From contig MKTI01000009.1 in the NCBI GenBank assembly GCA_001898185.1, positions 248,001-312,000 on the forward strand: a stretch of 64,000 nucleotides of DNA. The letters are read 5' to 3'. Below are positions 33,674 through 41,610 of the stretch, piece after piece (the stretch's first letter is position 1; each line of letters opens with the position of its first letter). Below the pieces are notes generated by a model. That model worked only from the letters and a program-made list of their open reading frames with translations, did not search any database and had not been told where the DNA came from. This DNA is from Cellulomonas sp. 73-145. Its GTDB lineage: Bacteria; Actinomycetota; Actinomycetes; Actinomycetales; Cellulomonadaceae. A program made the position numbers and the translations under genes.

Positions 33674-33937
33674 GTGAGCCAGGTGGGGATCAGGGCGCTG
33701 AAGCAGAACGCCTCGGCAGTCGTCGCCGAGGTGGTGGCAGGGGAGACCGTGACCATCACCGACCGCGGCCGTCCGGTCGCGCAGCTGTCCCCGATCCCGA
33801 GCTCGCCCCTGCACCGGTTGATCGCAGCCGGCGTAGCCAGGTCGGCGCGTCGCTCGATCGCCGAGCTCCCAGCGCCGCAGCCCGGCAGTGCGCTGTCCGA
33901 CGAGCTCGCGAGCATGCGCGGCGCCGAGCGGTACTGA
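33674..33937 (+). CDS. Phd/YefM-type antitoxin of a VapBC pair
   Basis: 87 aa. The N-terminal Phd/YefM DNA-binding fold is clear from VGIRALKQNASAVVAEVVAG followed by VTITDRGRPVAQLSP. The C-terminal tail is the flexible toxin-binding part. GTG start preceded by TACACT (leaderless); the frame is open upstream without similarity. It lies directly before the PIN toxin with a 1-bp gap. It neutralises the toxin and represses the operon. It sits at the right end of the island, where it would stabilise it. Confidence 0.88.
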   Translation: MSQVGIRALKQNASAVVAEVVAGETVTITDRGRPVAQLSPIPSSPLHRLIAAGVARSARRSIAELPAPQPGSALSDELASMRGAERY

Positions 33938-33938
33938 C

Positions 33939-34331
33939 GTGGCGTTCTACCTCGACACCGCCGCGCTGGTGAAGCTCGTCGTCGCCGAGCAGGAGACGGC
34001 GGCGCTGCGCGACTGGCTGGGGGAAGCGGACCGCGACCCGGTGTCGTGCGATCTCGCCCGGACCGAGCTGATGCGTGCAGTCCGTCGCTCAGCCCCTGAC
34101 CGCGTGGTGCAGGCCCGTGCCGTGCTCGACGCGCTGACGCTGCTCGAGGTGACCACCGCGGTCTTTGAGGAGGCGGGTCGCCTCGATCCGGCTGTGGTCC
34201 GCAGCCTCGACGCGATCCACCTCGCCGCCGCACTGAGCCTCGGGGACGACCTCGAGGGTCTCGTTACCTACGACGAGCGGCTGGCCGACGCCGCCCGAGG
34301 CAACGGCGTCGCCGTCGTCGCGCCCGAGTAG
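33939..34331 (+). CDS. vapC: VapC-type PIN-domain ribonuclease toxin
   Basis: 130 aa with the acidic PIN residues Asp6 (YLDTAAL), Glu43 (RTELMRA), Asp91 (SLDAIHLAAAL) and Asp112 (VTYDERL). VapC toxins cleave tRNA or rRNA in a metal-dependent way. The GTG at 33939 lies 1 bp after the antitoxin stop. This follows the common actinobacterial Phd-VapC pairing. It is the last gene before the right att repeat, so the addiction pair sits at the island edge. Confidence 0.92.
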   Translation: MAFYLDTAALVKLVVAEQETAALRDWLGEADRDPVSCDLARTELMRAVRRSAPDRVVQARAVLDALTLLEVTTAVFEEAGRLDPAVVRSLDAIHLAAALSLGDDLEGLVTYDERLADAARGNGVAVVAPE

Positions 34332-34419
34332 TCGCTTCGCTGGCCGGACGGGCCCCTGACCAGAGACGGTGATGTGCCTGGGTCGAGGTCGATATGGTAT
34401 CTGACCTGCGTAAACACTG

Positions 34420-34465
34420 GGAGCGGACGACGGGAATCGAACCCGCGTAGCCAGTTTGGAAGACT
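34420..34465. other. right attachment repeat (att) within tRNA-Gly
   Basis: 46 bp identical to 28012-28057. On this side the tRNA gene is complete, as expected when an element integrates at the 3' end and leaves the functional tRNA at one edge. A TGACCTGCG box lies 18 bp to its left (34402-34410). Confidence 0.9.
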
Positions 34466-34492
34466 GGGGCTCTACCATTGAGCTACGTCCGC
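34422..34492 (-). tRNA. tRNA-Gly (anticodon UCC)
   Basis: 71 nt. Acceptor stem GCGGACG pairs with CGTCCGC; T-arm GGGTTCGATTCCC; anticodon loop CTTCCAA between CCAGT and ACTGG gives UCC. Discriminator base U as in bacterial tRNA-Gly. CCA is not encoded. Its 3' half is the integration target of the adjacent island. Confidence 0.96.
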
Positions 34493-34537
34493 ACAGGTCC
34501 GCCAGGGCGAACCGCGGCCCTCAGGGTACCGGGCGGA

Positions 34538-35242
34538 TCAGGCCTTCCGGCGCACCACCCGAGCCGCCTGCGCGGCGGCGATCCCGCCGATGCCCCCGCG
34601 TCCCGCCCGCAGCCGCGTGAAGGCTGACGCCTCCGGTCCGCCGGGTACGCGCCGCGGCAGCGAGTCGACGGCGACCAGCCAGCTCGGCCAGCCGAGCAGC
34701 CGCGCCGCGGCCTGCAGCCGCTCCGACTCGTTCTCGCTCTCGCCGAGCCGCTCGGACAGCAGCTCCTGCAGCTCGTCGGCGGCCTGCGCCCGGTCCGCAG
34801 CACGCGCGAGGGCCGAGGCCCCGTGCGCCCCGACCGGCCCGTCGGAGATCCCCACCGGGTTGCCGAACGGGTCGAGCTCGAGCGGCGCGTCCTCCGCGCC
34901 GACGCTCGGGTCGCTGACGTAGTCGACCAGCTGCGCGCCTCCCCGGCCCGCCCACAGCCGCAGCAGCTCGTCCTTGACCACGACGACCGAGGCCACCACG
35001 GCATCGGTGCGGTCGCTGATCGCCTCCGCGAGCTCGGGCAGCCGCCGTCGGCGCGAGGCGACGTGGCCGACCGGCGACTCGGGCACGGCGACCGTCCACC
35101 CGTCCTCCGTCGGCGCGACCCAGCCGGAGAACCGCTCCGAGGTGAGGATCTCCAGCAGCTCGTCGTGCGCCAGCCGGGTCACCAGCACGGCGTAGGTCAG
35201 CCCGTTGGGGCCGCCCACCTCGGTCTCGCCGTAGAAGCTCAT
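34538..35242 (-). CDS. conserved-looking hypothetical protein upstream of tig
   Basis: 234 aa, soluble, acidic middle and basic C-terminus; family not recognised. The N-terminal third (MSFYGETEVGGPNGLTYAVLV) looks like a compact beta-rich domain and the centre has a Glu-rich helix (LSERLGESENESERLQAAARL). Codon usage is typical of the host, so it is a core rather than island gene. It is divergent from trigger factor across 174 bp. The frame stays open far upstream on this strand but that part is antisense to tig. Confidence 0.72.
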   Translation of the reverse strand: MSFYGETEVGGPNGLTYAVLVTRLAHDELLEILTSERFSGWVAPTEDGWTVAVPESPVGHVASRRRRLPELAEAISDRTDAVVASVVVVKDELLRLWAGRGGAQLVDYVSDPSVGAEDAPLELDPFGNPVGISDGPVGAHGASALARAADRAQAADELQELLSERLGESENESERLQAAARLLGWPSWLVAVDSLPRRVPGGPEASAFTRLRAGRGGIGGIAAAQAARVVRRKA

Positions 35243-35295
35243 CAGGGAAAGTCTGCCGGACACCCCCGCGATTGGGGGGCCCGGGGCCGGTGACG

Positions 35296-35301
35296 TACGA
35301 T
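35296..35301 (+). promoter_or_regulatory. putative -10 box of tig
   Basis: TACGAT, 115 bp before the tig GTG. It implies a leader of about 110 nt; no specific fold was recognised in that leader. Confidence 0.4.
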
Positions 35302-35416
35302 CGAGGGTCGCCAGCGCGAGGTCGACGCCGCCCTGCTCAATTCCGGGCGGTACGCGCGACGCACGCGCCCCCGCCGGAGCACCGGCGCCCGCCGAACCAG
35401 TTGGAGAGCACCCGAA

Positions 35417-36820
35417 GTGAAGAGCGCCGTCGAGACCCTGGAGCCCACGAAGGTCAAGCTGACCGTCGAGGTGACGTACGACGAGCTCAAGCCGAGCATC
35501 GAGCACGCGTACCAGCACATCGCCGAGCAGGTCACCGTGCCGGGCTTCCGCAAGGGCAAGGTGCCGCCGCGCATCATCGACCAGCGTGTGGGCCGCCCCG
35601 CCGTCATCGAGCACGCGGTCAACGAGGGGCTCGGGGAGTTCTACGCGGAGGCCGTGCGCGACAACAAGCTGCGCCCGCTCGGCCAGCCGAACGTCGAGGT
35701 GACCCAGGTCCCGGGCCTGACGAGCACCAAGCCGGGCGAGGAGGGCGAGCTGCACTTCACCGCCGAGGTGGAGGTGCGTCCGGAGATCACCGTGCCGGAG
35801 CTCGACGGCGTCAGCGTCGCGGTCGACGACATCGAGGTGACGGACGAGGACGTGCAGGCGCGTCTGGACGGGCTGCGCGAGCGCTTCGGCACCCTGGTCG
35901 GCGTCGACCGGCCGGCCGCGGACGGCGACTTCGTGCAGATCGACCTCGTCGCGACGATCGACGGCGAGGAGGTCGACAAGGTCAGCGGCGTCAGCTACCA
36001 GATCGGCTCCGGCAACATGCTCGAGGGTCTGGACGAGGCGCTCACCGACCTGTCGGCGGGGGAGACCACCACGTTCGAGAGCGCCCTGGTCGGTGGCGAG
36101 CACGCCGGCCAGACCTCGCAGGTCACCGTGACGGCCTCCACCGTCAAGGAGCGTCAGCTGCCCGAGGCCGACGACGACTTCGCCCAGCTCGCCAGCGAGT
36201 TCGACACGCTCGAGGAGCTGCTCGTGGACCTGCGCGAGCAGGTCGGCCGCATCAAGACCCAGAACCGTGCCGTGCAGGCCCGGGACCGGCTGCTCGAGCA
36301 GCTGCTGGCCGACCTCGACATCCCGGTCCCGGCCGGTGTCGTCGAGGCCGAGGTGGTGCGCCACCTCGAGTCCGAGGGTCGCCTCGAGGACGACGTCCAC
36401 CGCGCCGAGGTCACCGAGCAGGCCACCACCGCTCTGCGCAACCAGATCCTGCTCGACACCCTCGCCGAGGACCTGCAGGTCAAGGTCAGCCAGCCCGAGC
36501 TGGTCGACTACCTGATCAACGCCTCGCGGCAGTACGGCATGGACCCGAACACCTTCATCCAGACGATCGACCAGCAGGGGCAGATCCCCTCGATGGTCGC
36601 CGAGGTCGCCCGGTCCAAGGCGCTCGCCGTCGCGCTGCGCCGCGTGACCGTCACGGACCCGGCCGGCGCCACCGTCGACCTGTCTGAGTTCATCGGCACG
36701 GACGAGGAGGAGGCGGAGGCGCAGGCTGCCGAGTCCGACGAGGCCGGCGAGACCACGGAGCAGGCCTCCCCGGTCGCCACGGACGCCGCGACCGACATCT
36801 CGGCGATCATCCGCGACTGA
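35417..36820 (+). CDS. tig: trigger factor, ribosome-associated chaperone
   Basis: 467 aa in the three-domain order: ribosome-binding domain with the signature GFRKGKVP (residues ~43-50), FKBP-like prolyl isomerase domain (~155-240), and the C-terminal helical chaperone domain. An acidic Ala/Glu-rich tail of ~40 residues closes it. It binds the ribosomal exit tunnel and shields nascent chains. GTG at 35417 is preceded by GGAGAG 8 nt upstream. It precedes clpP1-clpP2-clpX, the conserved bacterial order. A 13-bp-arm hairpin ends its transcript. Confidence 0.97.
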   Translation: MKSAVETLEPTKVKLTVEVTYDELKPSIEHAYQHIAEQVTVPGFRKGKVPPRIIDQRVGRPAVIEHAVNEGLGEFYAEAVRDNKLRPLGQPNVEVTQVPGLTSTKPGEEGELHFTAEVEVRPEITVPELDGVSVAVDDIEVTDEDVQARLDGLRERFGTLVGVDRPAADGDFVQIDLVATIDGEEVDKVSGVSYQIGSGNMLEGLDEALTDLSAGETTTFESALVGGEHAGQTSQVTVTASTVKERQLPEADDDFAQLASEFDTLEELLVDLREQVGRIKTQNRAVQARDRLLEQLLADLDIPVPAGVVEAEVVRHLESEGRLEDDVHRAEVTEQATTALRNQILLDTLAEDLQVKVSQPELVDYLINASRQYGMDPNTFIQTIDQQGQIPSMVAEVARSKALAVALRRVTVTDPAGATVDLSEFIGTDEEEAEAQAAESDEAGETTEQASPVATDAATDISAIIRD

Positions 36821-36834
36821 GCTCGCAACCGTCA

Positions 36835-36875
36835 CGACGGGCCCGGGTCGGCACCACGCCGGCCCGGGCCCGTCG
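36835..36875 (+). terminator. strong hairpin after tig
   Basis: Arms CGACGGGCCCGGG (36835-36847) and CCCGGGCCCGTCG (36863-36875) are perfect over 13 bp. No U-run follows. It separates tig from the clpP1 promoter. Confidence 0.8.
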
Positions 36876-36936
36876 CACGTCCGGCCGCACCGGCCGGGCT
36901 GCCGCAGCCGCTCGAAGCCGGGGTGCGCGCCCCGTG

Positions 36937-36947
36937 CGCCGTCAGCG
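36937..36947. promoter_or_regulatory. candidate ClgR box upstream of clpP1
   Basis: CGCCGTCAGCG fits the CGC-N5-GCG core of ClgR sites, matching the corynebacterial consensus except at the central A. It lies 42 bp upstream of the TAGGGT -10 box at 36990, a plausible activator position. ClgR is known to activate clp genes in several actinobacteria; binding here is inferred. Confidence 0.45.
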
Positions 36948-36989
36948 AAACGGCCCCCGCGCCGGACATGGCCCCACCTGGCAGGGCGT

Positions 36990-36995
36990 TAGGGT
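36990..36995 (+). promoter_or_regulatory. -10 box of the clpP1-clpP2 operon
   Basis: TAGGGT, about 90 bp before the clpP1 GTG, downstream of the candidate ClgR box. Identical to -10 boxes at several other promoters in this window. Confidence 0.5.
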
Positions 36996-37085
36996 CGCTG
37001 CAGCGTCGCCGCCCAGCACGGTCCCTCGCGGGACCCGGACCGGGCGGCACGGTGATCCACCAGCACTCGACGAGGGAGCCCATCC

Positions 37086-37703
37086 GTGAACGAGCAGGTG
37101 CCGGCGATCGCCCGGGCCGATTCCCCGGGGTTCGGTCTCAACGACTCCATCTACAACCGTCTGCTGCGCGAGCGCATCATCTGGCTCGGCTCGGAGGTGC
37201 GCGACGAGAACGCGAACGCCATCTGCGCCCAGATGCTGATGCTCGCCGCGGAGGACCCCGACAAGGACATCTGGCTGTACATCAACTCGCCGGGCGGGTC
37301 GATCACGGCCGGCATGGCGATCTACGACACCATGCAGTTCGTCCAGCCGGACGTCGCGACCATCGGCATCGGCATGGCCGCCTCGATGGGGCAGTTCCTG
37401 CTCTCGTCGGGCGCCAAGGGCAAGCGCTACGCCACGCCGCACGCCCGCGTGATGATGCACCAGCCGTCCGGCGGCATCGCCGGCACCGCGACCGACGTGC
37501 GGATCAACGCCCAGCTGATCCTGCACATGAAGACCGTGCTGGCCGAGCTGACGGCCCAGCAGACGGGCAAGACGATCGAGCAGATCAACTCCGACGCCGA
37601 CCGGGACCGCTGGTTCACGGCGCCCGAGGCGCTCGAGTACGGCTTCGTCGACCACGTCGTCGAGACGGCCCACGCGGTCACCGGCCGCGGCGGCACGGCC
37701 TGA
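37086..37703 (+). CDS. clpP1: ATP-dependent Clp protease proteolytic subunit 1
   Basis: 205 aa. The catalytic Ser100 (GMAASMGQ) and His125 (MMHQPSGG), with an Asp about 50 residues later, are present, along with the INSPGGS oxyanion strand. Actinobacterial ClpP1 and ClpP2 form a mixed two-ring tetradecamer that degrades proteins delivered by ClpX or ClpC. GTG start at 37086 after GAGGGAG (37072-37078). First gene of a two-gene operon; clpP2 follows after 28 bp. Confidence 0.96.
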   Translation: MNEQVPAIARADSPGFGLNDSIYNRLLRERIIWLGSEVRDENANAICAQMLMLAAEDPDKDIWLYINSPGGSITAGMAIYDTMQFVQPDVATIGIGMAASMGQFLLSSGAKGKRYATPHARVMMHQPSGGIAGTATDVRINAQLILHMKTVLAELTAQQTGKTIEQINSDADRDRWFTAPEALEYGFVDHVVETAHAVTGRGGTA

Positions 37704-37731
37704 CGCCCGACGACCTGAAGAGGAGACCTTG

Positions 37732-38433
37732 ATGAGCATCGAGTCCCAGTTCGTCGCCGCCGCCGGCCGCCTGGCCGGCCCCGGCGGCCTCGCACCCACC
37801 TCGCCGTCCGGCCGGTACGTGCTGCCTCAGTTCGAGGAGCGCACCGCGTACGGGTTCAAGCGGCAGGACCCCTACACCAAGCTGTTCGAGGACCGGATCA
37901 TCTTCCTGGGTGTCCAGGTGGACGACGCGTCCGCGGACGACGTGATGGCCCAGCTGCTGGTGCTGGAGAGCACCGACCCCGACGGCCTGATCACCATCTA
38001 CATCAACTCGCCCGGCGGCTCGTTCACCGCGCTGACCGCGATCTACGACACGATGCAGTACATCAAGCCGCAGATCCAGACGGTGTGCCTCGGGCAGGCC
38101 GCATCGGCGGCGGCCGTGCTGCTCGCGGCGGGCTCGCCCGGCAAGCGGCTGGCGCTGCCCAACGCCCGCGTGCTGATCCACCAGCCGGCGATCGAGGGCG
38201 GCGGCTACGCCCAGGCGTCGGACATCGAGATCCAGGCGAACGAGCTGATCCGCATCCGCGAGTGGCTGGAGCAGGCCCTCGCGCACCACACCGGCCAGCC
38301 GCTGGAGCAGGTGCGCCAGGACATCGAGCGGGACAAGATCCTCACCGCCCAGCAGGCCGCCGAGTACGGCCTGGTCGACCAGGTGCTGGCCAGCCGCAAG
38401 GGCGTCGTCCCGACGACCGTCCAGCCGTCCTGA
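37732..38433 (+). CDS. clpP2: ATP-dependent Clp protease proteolytic subunit 2
   Basis: 233 aa with an N-terminal extension compared with ClpP1. Catalytic Ser125 (GQAASAAAV) and His150 (LIHQPAIEG) are intact. The ATG at 37732 has AGGAG 6 nt upstream; a TTG directly before it is less likely. It forms the second ring of the mixed ClpP1P2 protease. A weak hairpin follows the stop at about 38436-38463. Confidence 0.96.
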   Translation: MSIESQFVAAAGRLAGPGGLAPTSPSGRYVLPQFEERTAYGFKRQDPYTKLFEDRIIFLGVQVDDASADDVMAQLLVLESTDPDGLITIYINSPGGSFTALTAIYDTMQYIKPQIQTVCLGQAASAAAVLLAAGSPGKRLALPNARVLIHQPAIEGGGYAQASDIEIQANELIRIREWLEQALAHHTGQPLEQVRQDIERDKILTAQQAAEYGLVDQVLASRKGVVPTTVQPS

Positions 38434-38659
38434 CGGGAAGGGCCGATCTGTCGGCTCCCTTTCGCGCACCGGGACCTGCGTCCCAGTCGTGACCGGGCGC
38501 CGGCGGATCGGCCCAGCAGGACACGCCGTCCGTTGCGGGGGGTACGGCTGACACGACGCCTGCCGTGGTGTCCAATGGGAAGACGCGCACCGCCGCCGGA
38601 GCCGTGCTGCGGGACGATGCACGGAACGCACCGCGGGTGCACTCGAGGAAGGGGATTCT

Positions 38660-39936
<1,277 letters not shown>

Positions 39937-39940
<4 letters not shown>

Positions 39941-40275
39941 GCGACAGCAGCCCGACCGGCCCCGTGGTGCCGGCCGAGCTCGCCCGCCTGCGGCACAGCA
40001 TCGACAACATCGATGCGGCGCTGATCCACATCCTGGCGGAGCGCTTCAAGGCCACCCAGCGCGTCGGGGTGCTGAAGGCCGAGCTCGGGCTGCCCGCGTC
40101 CGACCCCGGCCGCGAGGCCGTCCAGGTCGCCCGCCTGCGCGACCTCGCCCGTGAGGCGGACCTCGACCCGGTGTTCGCGGAGAAGTTCCTCGCGTTCATC
40201 GTGGAGGAGGTGATCCGCCACCACGAGGCGATCGCATCCGGGGTGGCGCTCGGCCGTGCGGGTGGCGGAAGGTAG
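39937..40275 (+). CDS. AroQ-class chorismate mutase
   Basis: 112 aa, all helical. The pattern [20 protein letters not shown], then [16 protein letters not shown], matches the AroQ monofunctional mutase fold, with the arginine, lysine and C-terminal Glu/His positions that form the active site. It converts chorismate to prephenate for Phe/Tyr synthesis. The GTG overlaps the clpX stop, an unexpected coupling of an amino-acid enzyme with a protease subunit. There is no signal peptide, so it is cytoplasmic. Confidence 0.88.
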
Positions 40276-40287
40276 AGGGGTCAGCCC

Positions 40288-40304
40288 CGGGGCCTTCGGC
40301 CCCG
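40288..40304 (+). terminator. hairpin after chorismate mutase
   Basis: CGGGGCC-ttc-GGCCCCG, a perfect stem with a UUCG-type tip, 13 bp after the chorismate mutase stop. Confidence 0.75.
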
Positions 40305-40346
40305 CCGTGGTCGCCGGGGACCGTCGAGCACCGAGGAGTCCTCTCG

Positions 40347-41534
40347 ATGGATCTGCACTGGCTCAAGCCCCTTCTCGGGCGTCCCGCTCCCTTCACCACC
40401 GTGTACCTGGATGCGACCCCGTCCCAGCTGTCCGCTGAGGCGGAGGCGGCGGACCGGTGGAAGGCGGTGCGTCGAGCGCTCGAGCGTGACGGGGCACCGG
40501 CCGCGGTGCTGGATCAGATCGGTGAGCGCCTCCAGGTGCCCGACGGTCGTCGCACCCCGCACGGCCGCGTGCTGGTGGCGGACGCCTACGGGCTCGTGGT
40601 CGACCGGCTGCTGTCCACACCACCGGCGCAGTCGCAGGGCATGTTCGGGCCGGCTCCTGCGCTGCTGCAGGCGATCCACGCCGCCGACGAGACCGTGGAC
40701 CTGCTCGTCGTCGCGGTGGACCGCAACGGTGCCGACCTGCAACGCATGCAGGCCGGGGAGCGGGACGCCAAGCCGACCACCGAGGTGGTGCAGGGCGGTC
40801 ACGACGAGGTGCACAAGACTCGCGGCGGTGGCCTGGACCGCCGGTCCCAGACCCGTGCCGAGGACTCCTGGCAGCGCAACGCGGAGGCGGTCGCCTCGGC
40901 GCTCGACCACCGCGTCGCCGACGACCCGCCGGACCTCGTCGTGCTGACCGGCGACGTGCGGGCGGTCGCGCTGGTCCGTGACGCCGTCGGGCAGCCGGTG
41001 CGTGACCTCATGGTCGAGGTGCCGGGGGGTGGCCGCGGCGAGGGCGTGCACGAGGAGGCCTTCCACACCAAGAAGGTCGAGGCGGTGGACGCGTACCGCG
41101 CACGGCGCCGTGCTGCGACGCTGGACCGGTTCCGGCAGGCGCTGGGTCAGGGGAACGCCGCCGTGACGGCCCTGGACTCCGTGGTGGAGGTGCTGCGGCG
41201 CGGTCAGGTCGCCGAGCTGGTGCTGGGCGACGGGGCCGCCGCGCTGACGCAGCGGACCCTGTGGGTGGGTCCGGACCCACTTCAGCTGGCGACCAGCGCG
41301 GGGGACCTGGCGGCGATCGGCGTCACGTCCGGCGAGGCGCGTTCGATGCCGTGCGACGTCGCGCTGCTGCGGGCGGCCCTGGGCCAGGACGCGGGGGTGA
41401 CGTTCGCGGGCGAGGGTGAGGCGGAGCTGGTCGAGGGTGTCGGTGCGCTGCTGCGCTGGTCCGACGGATCGACGCCGAGCGGTGGGCTGCTGTCCCAGTC
41501 CGCCGACACGGCGCGGCTGCGCACGCTCGTCTGA
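40347..41534 (+). CDS. Rv2629-like bacterial eRF1-family protein (baeRF2)
   Basis: 395 aa. The opening LKPLLGRPAPFTTVYLDAT, the middle DLLVVAVDRNGADLQRM and the closing VEGVGALLRWSDG align well with what I recall of M. tuberculosis Rv2629. That family is classed as bacterial archaeo-eukaryotic release factor family 2, related to Vms1/ANKZF1. Its role is not settled: rescue of stalled ribosomes by peptidyl-tRNA cleavage is proposed, and Rv2629 belongs to the dormancy regulon. GAGGAG precedes the ATG. It lies between a clp block and fadD with terminators on both sides, so it is a single-gene unit. Confidence 0.78.
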   Translation: MDLHWLKPLLGRPAPFTTVYLDATPSQLSAEAEAADRWKAVRRALERDGAPAAVLDQIGERLQVPDGRRTPHGRVLVADAYGLVVDRLLSTPPAQSQGMFGPAPALLQAIHAADETVDLLVVAVDRNGADLQRMQAGERDAKPTTEVVQGGHDEVHKTRGGGLDRRSQTRAEDSWQRNAEAVASALDHRVADDPPDLVVLTGDVRAVALVRDAVGQPVRDLMVEVPGGGRGEGVHEEAFHTKKVEAVDAYRARRRAATLDRFRQALGQGNAAVTALDSVVEVLRRGQVAELVLGDGAAALTQRTLWVGPDPLQLATSAGDLAAIGVTSGEARSMPCDVALLRAALGQDAGVTFAGEGEAELVEGVGALLRWSDGSTPSGGLLSQSADTARLRTLV

Positions 41535-41557
41535 CGCCCGCGGGGACGAACCGTCCA

Positions 41558-41600
41558 CGGCGCGGCCGTCGGCACCCTCGGGCTGCCGGCGGCCGCGCCG
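41558..41600. terminator. bidirectional terminator between convergent genes
   Basis: 17-bp arms (41558-41574 and 41584-41600) complementary except for one G-U pair, between the convergent baeRF and fadD genes. Very stable and positioned to stop both transcripts. Confidence 0.8.
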
Positions 41601-41610
41601 GTGGGACGTG

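Larger units (their letters stand above)
28012..34465. mobile_element. 6.45-kb genomic island at tRNA-Gly, no integrase
   Basis: Bounded by perfect 46-bp direct repeats derived from tRNA-Gly. Genes inside use more A/T and a looser codon pattern than the flanks, most obviously 30564-32438. Cargo: unknown protein, XRE-ImmA/IrrE protein, 624-aa unknown, possible small frames, Phd/VapB antitoxin and VapC toxin. No tyrosine or serine recombinase, transposase or phage structural gene is visible, so the element has lost its integrase or was moved by one elsewhere. Confidence 0.85.

Noticed and set aside
35242..36835. Upstream extension of the hypothetical gene antisense to tig
   Set aside because: Repetitive Leu/Asp/Val pattern mirrors the tig coding strand; the ATG at 35242 gives a normal-looking protein.
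38436..38463. Imperfect hairpin after clpP2
   Set aside because: The stem needs bulges to form, so it is mentioned with clpP2 but not called as a terminator.
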